This document shows positions 45,868 through 54,587 of a stretch of 64,000 nt of DNA, piece after piece. This DNA is from Mycobacterium sp. GA-0227b. GTDB lineage: Bacteria > Actinomycetota > Actinomycetes > Mycobacteriales > Mycobacteriaceae. Position numbers and translations under genes: made by a program. The stretch covers positions 124,001-188,000 of the forward strand of contig NZ_LQIK01000002.1 of NCBI RefSeq assembly GCF_001499855.1. The letters are read 5' to 3'. The notes under the pieces were generated by a model. That model saw only the letters and a program-made list of their open reading frames with translations. It ran no database searches and was not told where the DNA came from. The stretch's first letter is position 1. Each line of letters starts with the position of its first letter.

Positions 45868-46606
45868 ATCGCCAGGGACCGAGCGGCCCGTCATCCTCGA
45901 ATTACGCGACATCGTCGTGCAGTACGGGAGAATCCGTGCACTGCACGGGATCTCGCTCACGGTTCGCGAAGGTGAACTGGTGACCCTGCTCGGCTCCAAC
46001 GGAGCCGGCAAGACGACCACCATGCGGGCGATCTCGGGGCTGCTGCCGCTGACCTCGGGTTCGATCTGGTTCGAGGGCGCCGACATCACCAAGGTCAAAG
46101 CCCACCAGCGGGTGATCCAGGGGCTGGTGCAGGCGCCCGAGGGACGCGGTGTCTTCCCCGGGATGTCGGTCGTGGAGAACCTCGAGATGGGTTGTTACGG
46201 ACGCAAGTTCGCCTCACGGTCCGAACATCGGAAGCGTTTGGACTGGGTCCTGGATACGTTTCCGCGGCTCGCCGAACGCCGCAGTCAGGTGGGCGGCACG
46301 CTCTCGGGTGGCGAGCAGCAGATGCTGGCCATCGGGCGGGCGCTGATGGCCCGGCCGCGGGTGCTGCTGCTCGACGAGCCGTCCATGGGCCTGGCGCCGA
46401 TGGTGATCTCCCAGATCTTCCGGATCATCGGCGAGATCAACGCCCAGGGCACCACCGTGCTGCTGGTCGAGCAGAATGCCCAACAGGCGCTGAGCCGTTC
46501 GGACCGCGCCTACATTCTGGAGACCGGTGAAGTCACGCGCGAAGGCAATGCCCGAGAGTTGTTGGCCGATGACAGCATTCGCGCCGCCTATCTCGGGGTG
46601 GCGTGA
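45851..46606 (+). CDS. livF: Branched-chain amino-acid ABC transporter ATP-binding protein (LivF)
   Basis: 251 residues. Walker A GSNGAGKTTTMRAISG, Q-loop VQAPEGRGVFPGMSVVENLE, signature LSGGEQQMLAIGRAL, Walker B VLLLDEPSMGLAP and switch residue LLVEQNAQQAL (Gln in place of His, usual in LivF). ATG 45851 precedes the livG stop by 17 bases. Last gene of the liv operon; the next gene is convergent, two bases away. Confidence 0.94.
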   Translation: MTQSNESPGTERPVILELRDIVVQYGRIRALHGISLTVREGELVTLLGSNGAGKTTTMRAISGLLPLTSGSIWFEGADITKVKAHQRVIQGLVQAPEGRGVFPGMSVVENLEMGCYGRKFASRSEHRKRLDWVLDTFPRLAERRSQVGGTLSGGEQQMLAIGRALMARPRVLLLDEPSMGLAPMVISQIFRIIGEINAQGTTVLLVEQNAQQALSRSDRAYILETGEVTREGNARELLADDSIRAAYLGVA

Positions 46607-46607
46607 C

Positions 46608-47297
46608 TCAGGTCTGCGACCGGCGTGCCACCCACGGCCACGTCATCAACGCCCAAACCGCGGCCACCAGGGTCGCCCCGACGAGGACGTACACCGGCCA
46701 CGGACCCAGGACATCCAACAGCGATGCGGTGTCCGGTTTGGCGTTCAGGAAGCCGTAATTGGTGCCGGCGACGGCGTTGAAGACCATGGTGACCGCCGCC
46801 CAGACGAGCGTGACCAGAATCGCGAATCGCAGGCTTCGCCAATCGGGTCGCATGCCGCGGCCCCATGTGAGGTAGATGGCGGCCCACACCACCAGCAGAT
46901 GAATCGCGTAGAACGCCAGAAACCGATAGTGCGGAAAGTCGGGTCCACGCAGCACGGGGGAGATCAGCGCCTGCACGCTCAGCACCAGTCCCCAGTAGTA
47001 GGTCAGGGCGTACGCCCAATGCCGTTGCGTCCACAGCGCATACGCGGCGACGACGGTTGCCAGGTCGGTGAGTTGCAGCGGCACCGAACCCGCGAGCGTC
47101 GGCGGGGTCAAGTTGTAGACCAGGATCGCGGCGTAGATCGCGGCGGTGACCCCACCGAGGATGCGGCCCAGGTGTCTTGCCCGCCGTTCGGTCTGGCGGC
47201 GGCCCGACCACACCAGCAGCACGGCGCCGATGACGAACACCGCGATGGCGCCCCAGTAGGAGGGGCCGTACGGCTCGAACTGCCTAGCGAGCAACAA
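46608..47297 (-). CDS. YwaF/TIGR02206-like membrane protein
   Basis: 229 residues, six or seven helices. TIGR02206 markers: PLQLTDLATVVAAYALWTQR, LTYYWGLVLSVQALISPVLR, DFPHYRFLAFYAIHLLVVWA and NAVAGTNYGFLNAKP. No ATG or GTG exists near the conserved start, so translation should begin at one of two adjacent TTG codons (47297, 47294); the first overlaps the upstream thiolase end by 14 bases. It lies downstream of the thiolase/DUF35 pair. Function is unknown in any species. Confidence 0.82.
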   Translation of the reverse strand: MLLARQFEPYGPSYWGAIAVFVIGAVLLVWSGRRQTERRARHLGRILGGVTAAIYAAILVYNLTPPTLAGSVPLQLTDLATVVAAYALWTQRHWAYALTYYWGLVLSVQALISPVLRGPDFPHYRFLAFYAIHLLVVWAAIYLTWGRGMRPDWRSLRFAILVTLVWAAVTMVFNAVAGTNYGFLNAKPDTASLLDVLGPWPVYVLVGATLVAAVWALMTWPWVARRSQT

Positions 47298-48492
47298 TCA
47301 CCGAGGAGCCGTGGCCGAACAGCCCCTGGTTGGCGGTGACCCCCACCTTGGCACCCTCGACCTGCCGACCGGTCGCCTGGCCCTTGAGCTGCCAGGTCAG
47401 CTCGCAGACCTGCGCGATCGCCTGTGCCGGAATGGCTTCGCCGAAGCAGGCCAGTCCGCCGGACGGGTTGACCGGGATCTTTCCGCCGATCGCCGTCGCA
47501 CCGCTGCGCAGCAGTTGCTCCGCCTCGCCTTTGGCGCACAGGCCGAGATGCTCATACCAGTCGAGTTCCAGCGCCGTGGACAGGTCATAGACCTCGGCCA
47601 GGCTCAGGTCCTCGGGACCGATGCCGGCTTCGGAGTAGGCGGCGTCGAGAATCTGGTCTTTGAACACACGCTCCGGCGCATTCACCACCGCGGTGGAATC
47701 CGTTGCGATGTCGGGCAGTTCGGGTAGATGCTGCGGGTACTGCGGCGTCACGGTGCTGATCGCTCGCACCGACGGGACGCCGTCGAGCGAGCCGAGATGC
47801 TTTTCCGCGAACGACTTGCTCGCCACCACCAGCGCGGCCGCGCCGTCCGACGTCGCGCAGATGTCAAGCAGCCGAAGCGGATCGGACACCACGGGGCTGG
47901 CCAGCACGTCGTCGATCGTGGCTTCCTTGCGGTAGCGCGCGTTCGGGTTGTCCAACCCGTGCTTGGCGTTCTTGACCTTCACCGCGGCGAAGTCTTCGAG
48001 AGTGGCGCCGTAGAGGTCCATGCGGCGGCGCGCCAGCAGCGCGAAGTACACCGTGTTGGTGGCGCCGATGAGGTGGAAGCGCTGCCAGTCGGGATCGTTG
48101 CGACGCTCGCCGCCGACCGGAGCGAAGAACCCCTTCGGGGTGGTATCCGCACCGATCACCAGCGCCACATCGCAGAAGCCCGCGAGGATCTGAGCGCGTG
48201 CGCTCTGCAACGCCTGTGAACCGCTGGCGCACGCCGCGTAACTCGACGACACGGGTACGCCATTCCAGCCCAGTTTCTGCGCGAACGTCGCACCCGCCAC
48301 GAAGCCCGGATAGCCGTTGCGGATCGTGTCGGCGCCCGCGACCAGCTGGATCTGGCGCCAGTCCAAACCCGCCTCGGCCAACGCGGCCCGCGCCGCGACG
48401 ACGCCGTATTCGGTGAAGTCGCGCCCCCACTTGCCCCACGGGTGCATGCCGGCGCCCAGGATGTACAGCGGTGCCGGAGTTTCAGTACTCAT
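47284..48492 (-). CDS. Lipid-transfer-protein-type thiolase (SCP-x/Ltp-like), probable aldolase or thiolase
   Basis: 402 residues with thiolase fold. The N-terminal Cys elbow is present (SSYAACASGSQALQSARAQI), but the canonical C-terminal GHPxGATG His motif is replaced by LACFGEAIPAQAIAQVCEL and the C-terminal CGGGG loop by TANQGLFGHGSSVIV. The gene matches Rv1627c in place and length. It is coupled by a 4-bp overlap (TCAT) to a DUF35 gene; Ltp-DUF35 pairs in actinobacteria act as retro-aldolases on sterol side-chain CoA thioesters, so a lipid CoA substrate is likely, but which one is not known. Confidence 0.88.
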   Translation of the reverse strand: MSTETPAPLYILGAGMHPWGKWGRDFTEYGVVAARAALAEAGLDWRQIQLVAGADTIRNGYPGFVAGATFAQKLGWNGVPVSSSYAACASGSQALQSARAQILAGFCDVALVIGADTTPKGFFAPVGGERRNDPDWQRFHLIGATNTVYFALLARRRMDLYGATLEDFAAVKVKNAKHGLDNPNARYRKEATIDDVLASPVVSDPLRLLDICATSDGAAALVVASKSFAEKHLGSLDGVPSVRAISTVTPQYPQHLPELPDIATDSTAVVNAPERVFKDQILDAAYSEAGIGPEDLSLAEVYDLSTALELDWYEHLGLCAKGEAEQLLRSGATAIGGKIPVNPSGGLACFGEAIPAQAIAQVCELTWQLKGQATGRQVEGAKVGVTANQGLFGHGSSVIVAR

Positions 48493-48926
48493 TCCGCCAC
48501 CTTCCATGCGTGAACGACGCGCTCGACGCCGTCGTCGTCGACGAACAACGGCATCGTGGTCAGCTCCATCTCCATGCCGACCTTCAGGTCCGCGGCCAAC
48601 GTTCCCTCGACGACCTTGCCCAGCACGATGAGCCCCTCCTCGGCCAGTTCCACCGCGGCAACGGCGAAGGGCTCGAAGGGATCCGGGGTCGGATAAGGCG
48701 GCGGGGGAGCGTACCGGTTCTCGGTGTAGCTCCACAGCGTTCCGCGCCGCGACAGTGGCACCTGGGCCAGCTCGTCGCCGTCACACCCCGGGTTCGGACA
48801 GTTGTTGGCACGGGGCGGAAACACGTAGGTGCCGCACTGATGGCACTTGCCGCCGATCAGATAGGCCTCACCGGATCCATCGGTGGCGAACCAACCTTCG
48901 ATCGCGGGTTGAGTGGAAGCTGACAC
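48489..48926 (-). CDS. DUF35 OB-fold/zinc-ribbon protein, partner of the thiolase
   Basis: 145 residues. N-terminal rubredoxin-like zinc finger with GGKCHQCGTYVFPPRANNCP and PNPGCDG (Cys pairs), then an OB fold with SRRGTLWSYTENRYAPPPPY, PFAVAAVELAEEGLIVLGKV and GMEMELTTMPLF. Homologues bind SCP-x-type thiolases and acyl-CoA. GTG 48926; the stop overlaps the thiolase ATG. Equivalent to Rv1628c. Confidence 0.9.
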   Translation of the reverse strand: MSASTQPAIEGWFATDGSGEAYLIGGKCHQCGTYVFPPRANNCPNPGCDGDELAQVPLSRRGTLWSYTENRYAPPPPYPTPDPFEPFAVAAVELAEEGLIVLGKVVEGTLAADLKVGMEMELTTMPLFVDDDGVERVVHAWKVAE

Positions 48927-49034
48927 GCGGGTCAGCGTACCGAGTCGCCCGGCGAAACTGAAACGTGTTCCAGTTGAGTGGGACGCGGCGGCAGGTGCGA
49001 GCGCCACGGTGGCTCCGTTGTCACCGCCGATGCA

Positions 49035-49040
49035 TAGAGT
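49035..49040 (+). promoter_or_regulatory. -10 element of polA, leaderless arrangement
   Basis: TAGAGT, six bases before GTG 49047, so transcription should start at the GTG itself. No Shine-Dalgarno is available in the remaining six bases. Confidence 0.5.
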
Positions 49041-49046
49041 AGGGCC

Positions 49047-51776
49047 GTGAGCCCAGCCAGCACCGCCACCGGCAAGAAGACGGCGTCCGAGCACACGGAA
49101 CAGAAGCCGACACTGATGTTGCTCGACGGCAATTCGCTGGCGTACCGGGCGTTCTACGCGCTGCCTGCCGAGAACTTCAAGACGCAGGGCGGGCTCACCA
49201 CCAACGCTGTGTACGGCTTCACGGCGATGCTGATCAATCTGTTGCGTGACGAGCAGCCCAGCCACATTGCGGCCGCGTTCGACGTGTCGCGCCAGACGTT
49301 CCGCGTCGACAAGTACCCCGAGTACAAGGCCGGCCGGTCCACGACCCCCGACGAGTTCCGCGGCCAGATCGACATCACCAAAGAGGTGCTCGGTGCGCTG
49401 GGAATCACCGTGCTCGCCGAACCGGGCTTCGAGGCCGACGACATCATCGCCACGCTGGCCACCCAGGCCGAGCTGGGCGGCTATCGCGTACTGGTGGTCA
49501 GCGGCGACCGCGACTCGCTGCAACTGGTCAGCGACGACGTCACGGTGCTGTATCCGCGCAAGGGCGTCAGCGAGCTGACCCGGTTCACCCCGGAGGCGGT
49601 GCTGGAGAAGTACGGCCTGACCCCGCAGCAGTATCCGGACTTCGCGGCCCTGCGCGGAGACCCCAGCGACAACCTGCCGGGTATCCCCGGCGTCGGGGAG
49701 AAGACGGCGACGAAGTGGATCGCCGAATTCGGCTCGCTGCAGGCGCTGGTCGACAACGTCGACTCCGTGAAGGGCAAGGTGGGCGATGCGTTGCGGGCGA
49801 ACCTGTCGAGCGTCGTGCTCAACCGGGAACTGACCGACCTGGTGCGCGACGTGGCGCTCCCGCAGACCCCGGACACCCTGCGGATGCAGCCGTGGGACCG
49901 CGACCAGATCCACCGGCTCTTCGACGACCTGGAGTTCCGGGTACTGCGCGACCGGCTGTTCGAGACGCTGGCGTCGGCGGACCCCGAGGTGGACCAGGGT
50001 TTCGACGTGCGAGGGCGGGCGCTGGAGCCGGGAGAGCTCGCGGCGTGGCTGGCCGAACACAGCTCGGGTAAGAGGTTCGGGATGGCGGTGGTGGGCACGC
50101 ACCTGGCCTTCGACGCCGACGCGACCGCACTGGCCATCGTCGCCGCGGACGGCGACGGGCGCTACATCGACACCGCCACGCTGAGCGCCGATGACGAGGC
50201 CGCGCTGGCGTCCTGGCTGGCCGACCCCGGACCGCCGAAGGCGCTACACGAAGCCAAGCTGGCGATGCACGATCTGCAAGGCCGCGGCTGGAAGCTCGCC
50301 GGCGTCACCTCGGACACCGCACTCGCCGCGTACCTCGTCCGTCCTGGGCAGCGCAGCTTTGCGCTCGACGATCTCTCGCTGCGCTACCTGAAGCGCGAAC
50401 TTCGTGCGGAAACACCTGAGCAGCAACAGCTTTCGCTGTTAGATGACAATGATGGCGTCGACGGCCAGGCCGTGCAGACCGTGATCCTGCGGGCCAGCGC
50501 GGTAATGGATCTCGCCGACGCGCTCGACGAGGAGCTCGCCCGTATCGACTCCCTGGCGCTGCTGAACAACATGGAGTTGCCGGTGCAGCGGGTGCTGGCC
50601 GAGATGGAGACCGCGGGCATCGCTGTCGACCTCGAGCAACTCGGCCAGTTGCAGAGCGAGTTCGCCGACCAGATTCGCGACGCCGCCGAGGCGGCCTACG
50701 CGGTGATCGGCAAGCAGATCAACCTCGGTTCACCGAAGCAGCTGCAGGTGGTGCTGTTCGACGAACTGGAGATGCCCAAGACCAAGCGCACCAAGACCGG
50801 CTACACCACGGACGCCGACGCGCTGCAGTCCCTGTTCGACAAGACCGGCCATCCGTTTCTGCAGCATCTGCTCACCCACCGCGACGCGACGCGGTTGAAG
50901 GTGACCGTCGACGGGCTGCTGGCCTCCGTGGCCTCCGATGGCCGCATCCACACCACGTTCAACCAGACCATCGCCGCGACGGGGCGCCTGTCGTCGACCG
51001 AGCCGAACCTGCAGAACATCCCCATCCGCACCGACGCGGGCCGGCGCATCCGCGACGCATTCGTCGTGGGCAAGGGCTATACGGAGCTGATGACGGCCGA
51101 CTACAGCCAGATCGAAATGCGCATCATGGCGCATCTGTCGAAGGATGAGGGGCTGATCGAAGCGTTCAACACCGGTGAAGATCTGCACTCGTTCGTCGCG
51201 TCGCGGGCGTTCTCGGTGCCGATCGACGAGGTCACCGCGGAGCTGCGGCGCCGCGTCAAGGCGATGTCCTACGGATTGGCGTACGGGCTGAGCGCCTACG
51301 GGCTCGCGGCGCAGCTCAAGATCTCCACCGAGGAAGCCAAAGTGCAGATGGAGCAGTACTTCGACCGGTTCGGCGGGGTGCGCGATTACCTGCACAACGT
51401 CGTCGACCAGGCCCGCAAGGACGGATACACCTCGACGGTGTTCGGCAGGCGGCGCTACCTACCCGAACTGGACAGCAGCAACCGCAACGTGCGCGAGGCC
51501 GCCGAGCGGGCCGCGCTCAACGCACCGATTCAGGGCAGCGCCGCCGACATCATCAAGGTGGCGATGATCAATGTCGACAAGGCGCTGAAGGACTCCGGTC
51601 TGGCGTCGCGGATGCTGCTGCAGGTGCACGACGAACTGCTCTTCGAGGTCGCCGAGGGCGAGCGCGACGCCGTGGAGAAGCTGGTACGCGAGCAGATGGG
51701 CAACGCCTACCCGCTGGATGTGCCGCTGGAGGTGTCGGTCGGCTACGGCCGCAGCTGGGACGCGGCCGCACACTGA
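49047..51776 (+). CDS. polA: DNA polymerase I
   Basis: 909 residues. N-terminal 5'-3' exonuclease (LMLLDGNSLAYRAFYALPAE, EADDIIATLA, VVSGDRDSLQLVSD, GDPSDNLPGIPGVGEKTATK), then a degenerate proofreading domain without the DEDD metal residues (as in other mycobacterial Pol I), then the A-family polymerase with SPKQLQVVLFDELEMPKTKR, motif A TADYSQIEMRIMAHLSKDE, motif B RRVKAMSYGLAYGLSAYGLA and motif C LQVHDELLFEV. Fills gaps in excision repair and Okazaki processing. Convergent with PrsW one base after the stop. Confidence 0.97.
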   Translation: MSPASTATGKKTASEHTEQKPTLMLLDGNSLAYRAFYALPAENFKTQGGLTTNAVYGFTAMLINLLRDEQPSHIAAAFDVSRQTFRVDKYPEYKAGRSTTPDEFRGQIDITKEVLGALGITVLAEPGFEADDIIATLATQAELGGYRVLVVSGDRDSLQLVSDDVTVLYPRKGVSELTRFTPEAVLEKYGLTPQQYPDFAALRGDPSDNLPGIPGVGEKTATKWIAEFGSLQALVDNVDSVKGKVGDALRANLSSVVLNRELTDLVRDVALPQTPDTLRMQPWDRDQIHRLFDDLEFRVLRDRLFETLASADPEVDQGFDVRGRALEPGELAAWLAEHSSGKRFGMAVVGTHLAFDADATALAIVAADGDGRYIDTATLSADDEAALASWLADPGPPKALHEAKLAMHDLQGRGWKLAGVTSDTALAAYLVRPGQRSFALDDLSLRYLKRELRAETPEQQQLSLLDDNDGVDGQAVQTVILRASAVMDLADALDEELARIDSLALLNNMELPVQRVLAEMETAGIAVDLEQLGQLQSEFADQIRDAAEAAYAVIGKQINLGSPKQLQVVLFDELEMPKTKRTKTGYTTDADALQSLFDKTGHPFLQHLLTHRDATRLKVTVDGLLASVASDGRIHTTFNQTIAATGRLSSTEPNLQNIPIRTDAGRRIRDAFVVGKGYTELMTADYSQIEMRIMAHLSKDEGLIEAFNTGEDLHSFVASRAFSVPIDEVTAELRRRVKAMSYGLAYGLSAYGLAAQLKISTEEAKVQMEQYFDRFGGVRDYLHNVVDQARKDGYTSTVFGRRRYLPELDSSNRNVREAAERAALNAPIQGSAADIIKVAMINVDKALKDSGLASRMLLQVHDELLFEVAEGERDAVEKLVREQMGNAYPLDVPLEVSVGYGRSWDAAAH

Positions 51777-51777
51777 G

Positions 51778-52941
51778 TCAGCGGCTCGGGGCGCGGTAAG
51801 CGGTCAGCCACTGCAGCATCGGAGCGGCCGCTCGTGCCGCGTGTACTGCGTAGGCCTCCTCGGCCTGCAGGGTATAGACGCGCTGGTCGCCGAAGCCGCG
51901 GTCAATTCTGTCCCGGACGAACGCCAGCTCGACGACCTGGGCGGCGAACCGCTTGACCGCCTTGCCCGCGGGTCGTCCGCCTTGGCGGGTGGCCAGCGCG
52001 ACAGCCTGCTTGCGGTGCCGCAACGACCCCAGCCAGGTGGCCTCGTTCGGCGTCACCAGGCCCGCGGCCACCATGCCGGGCAGCTTGGCCGCGACAATGG
52101 TCTGCTCGCGGCGGCGGCCCTGCACGCCGAGCACGATCACCAACGCGAAGATCGGGACCATCCAGAACAGGTAGACCGCGAAATACCACCCGATGCCCAG
52201 CAGCGACGAGCCGTTCCACAGCCCGTGCATGACGACCGCGGCCAGGTACCCCAAACCGATGTAGCCCGCGCGGGTCAGCGCGTTGCGGTGGTGCAGCGCG
52301 AAATACACGCCGATGCCGATGAACGTGGTGAACAGCGAATGCGCGAACGGCGCCATGACCAGTCGCAATGCCGCGGTGAGCAGCGAATCGCCGAGCGATT
52401 CGCCGCTGGCGATGTAGAGGATGTCCTCCAACCAGGCGAAACCGGCGCCGACCAGCCCGGCATAGACCAGGCAGTCGGTCAGCGAGTTGAGTTCGTTGCG
52501 GCGCCGGCCGGTCATCATGAACAGCAGAAAGGTGCCCTTCGCCGCTTCCTCGATCACCGGCGCGATGACGGCCACCGACACCCAACTGACGTCGTCGGTC
52601 TCGCCGGTCACGATCAGAGACTCGAAGAAGAGCCCGAGAAGCACCGACAGCACCACGGCAACCGAGGCGCCCCACAAGAACGCGAAGATCAGCAGCCTCG
52701 GCGGCTCCGGCTCGAAGCGGTCCAGCCACACGTAGGCCAGCAGCACGACCACCATGGTCAGGCTCGACAGCACCAGCCCGATACCGGCGCCGACCGGGTT
52801 CAGGGCGGTCAGCCCGACGACGATCAGCCCGGCCACGGTGCCGAGCAGGATGAGGACGGCCAGCGGCGCCCCGACCTTTCGCACCTTGCGCTCGAACGGC
52901 GGCTGGATCGGCCAGGGCTGGGGCGCACCGGCGTAGGACAC
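51778..52941 (-). CDS. PrsW-like intramembrane metalloprotease family protein
   Basis: 387 residues, eight or nine helices. Motifs of the PrsW/CPBP-like superfamily: VIEEAAKGTFLLFMMTGRRR (Glu-Glu metal-binding), YAGLVGAGFAWLEDILYIAS (GxxFxxxEDxxY), LRLVMAPFAHSLFTTFIGIG (His) and LAAVVMHGLWNGS (second His). All putative metal ligands are present. The N-terminal tail is Pro-rich; the last 110 residues are cytoplasmic. In Bacillus, PrsW starts degradation of an anti-sigma factor; no anti-sigma gene is nearby here. GTG 52941. Confidence 0.87.
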   Translation of the reverse strand: MSYAGAPQPWPIQPPFERKVRKVGAPLAVLILLGTVAGLIVVGLTALNPVGAGIGLVLSSLTMVVVLLAYVWLDRFEPEPPRLLIFAFLWGASVAVVLSVLLGLFFESLIVTGETDDVSWVSVAVIAPVIEEAAKGTFLLFMMTGRRRNELNSLTDCLVYAGLVGAGFAWLEDILYIASGESLGDSLLTAALRLVMAPFAHSLFTTFIGIGVYFALHHRNALTRAGYIGLGYLAAVVMHGLWNGSSLLGIGWYFAVYLFWMVPIFALVIVLGVQGRRREQTIVAAKLPGMVAAGLVTPNEATWLGSLRHRKQAVALATRQGGRPAGKAVKRFAAQVVELAFVRDRIDRGFGDQRVYTLQAEEAYAVHAARAAAPMLQWLTAYRAPSR

Positions 52942-53080
52942 GAGAAGTCAGGGTAGCGAGCGCGCAACAGGCGGGGGACCGGGTTTGTCCAGCATGTGCC
53001 CAGTCGAGTAACCTCTACCGGTACCTGTCTGTGGTTTTTGCATTCTTCTGCGGCGGGTAACACCAATAAACAACTGTCCC

Positions 53081-53086
53081 TACGAT
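53081..53086 (+). promoter_or_regulatory. Possible -10 for rpsA
   Basis: TACGAT matches TAnnnT 26 bases before the ATG; predicted leader is about 20 bases. No good -35. Promoters further upstream in the 170-bp gap are also possible. Confidence 0.3.
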
Positions 53087-53112
53087 CAAACCTGTCCGGA
53101 GCAACCCACCAC

Positions 53113-54558
53113 ATGCCAAGTCCCTCCGTCACCTCGCCGCAAGTAGCCGTCAACGACATCGGCTCGAGCGAGGACTTTCTCGCCGCCATCGACAAGACCA
53201 TCAAGTACTTCAACGATGGCGACATCGTCGAAGGGACGATCGTCAAGGTTGACCGTGACGAAGTCCTGCTCGACATCGGTTACAAGACCGAAGGCGTCAT
53301 CCCGTCCCGTGAGCTCTCCATCAAGCACGACGTCGACCCCAACGAGGTCGTTTCCGTGGGCGATGAGGTCGAGGCTCTGGTCCTCACCAAGGAGGACAAG
53401 GAAGGCCGCCTGATCCTGTCCAAGAAGCGCGCCCAGTACGAGCGCGCCTGGGGCACCATCGAGGAGCTCAAAGAGAAGGACGAGGCCGTCAAGGGCACCG
53501 TCATCGAGGTCGTAAAGGGCGGCCTGATCCTCGACATCGGCCTACGCGGCTTCCTGCCCGCGTCGCTGGTCGAGATGCGCCGCGTCCGCGATCTGCAGCC
53601 GTACATCGGCAAGGAGATCGAGGCGAAGATCATCGAGCTGGACAAGAACCGCAACAACGTGGTGCTCTCCCGCCGCGCCTGGCTGGAGCAGACCCAGTCC
53701 GAGGTGCGCAGCGAGTTCCTCAACCAGCTGCAGAAGGGCGCCATCCGCAAGGGCGTGGTCAGCAGCATCGTCAACTTCGGCGCGTTCGTCGACCTCGGCG
53801 GTGTCGACGGCCTGGTGCACGTCTCCGAGCTGTCCTGGAAGCACATCGACCACCCGTCCGAGGTGGTCCAGGTGGGCGACGAGGTCACCGTCGAGGTGCT
53901 CGACGTCGACATGGACCGCGAGCGGGTTTCGTTGTCGCTCAAGGCGACCCAGGAAGACCCGTGGCGGCACTTCGCCCGCACCCACGCGATCGGCCAGATC
54001 GTGCCGGGCAAGGTCACCAAGCTGGTGCCGTTCGGCGCGTTCGTCCGCGTCGAGGAGGGCATCGAGGGCCTGGTCCACATTTCCGAGCTCTCCGAGCGCC
54101 ACGTCGAGGTCCCGGACCAGGTGGTGCAGGTCGGCGACGACGCGATGGTCAAGGTCATCGACATCGATTTGGAGCGGCGCCGCATCTCGCTGAGCCTCAA
54201 GCAGGCCAACGAGGACTACACCGAGGAGTTCGACCCGTCGAAGTACGGCATGGCCGACAGCTACGACGAGCAGGGCAACTACATCTTCCCGGAGGGCTTC
54301 GACTCCGAGACCAACGAGTGGCTCGAGGGTTTCGAGAAGCAGCGTGAGGAGTGGGAGTCCCGCTACGCGGAGGCCGAGCGCCGGCACAAGATGCACACCG
54401 CGCAGATGGAGAAGTTCGCCGCTGCTGAAGCAGACGCAGCGGAGGCGTCCTCATCGTCGAACGGCACGTCGCGTGGCGAGGAGCAGTCGTCGGGTGGATC
54501 GCTGGCCAGCGACGCCCAACTCGCGGCGCTGCGGGAGAAGCTCGCAGGCAACGCATAA
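53113..54558 (+). CDS. rpsA: 30S ribosomal protein S1
   Basis: 481 residues, same length as M. tuberculosis RpsA. Four S1 domains: about residues 36-105 (GDIVEGTIVKVDRDEVLLDI), 123-190 (VKGTVIEVVKGGLILDIGLR), 208-276 (RKGVVSSIVNFGAFVDLGGV) and 294-362 (PGKVTKLVPFGAFVRVEEGI). The C-terminal 110 residues are disordered and acidic with a Ser-rich stretch (EASSSSNGTSRGEE). Brings mRNA to the ribosome. ATG 53113 is in the usual position. Confidence 0.97.
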   Translation: MPSPSVTSPQVAVNDIGSSEDFLAAIDKTIKYFNDGDIVEGTIVKVDRDEVLLDIGYKTEGVIPSRELSIKHDVDPNEVVSVGDEVEALVLTKEDKEGRLILSKKRAQYERAWGTIEELKEKDEAVKGTVIEVVKGGLILDIGLRGFLPASLVEMRRVRDLQPYIGKEIEAKIIELDKNRNNVVLSRRAWLEQTQSEVRSEFLNQLQKGAIRKGVVSSIVNFGAFVDLGGVDGLVHVSELSWKHIDHPSEVVQVGDEVTVEVLDVDMDRERVSLSLKATQEDPWRHFARTHAIGQIVPGKVTKLVPFGAFVRVEEGIEGLVHISELSERHVEVPDQVVQVGDDAMVKVIDIDLERRRISLSLKQANEDYTEEFDPSKYGMADSYDEQGNYIFPEGFDSETNEWLEGFEKQREEWESRYAEAERRHKMHTAQMEKFAAAEADAAEASSSSNGTSRGEEQSSGGSLASDAQLAALREKLAGNA

Positions 54559-54587
54559 CGCGTTCGGCACCCTGACAGACTGGGGCG

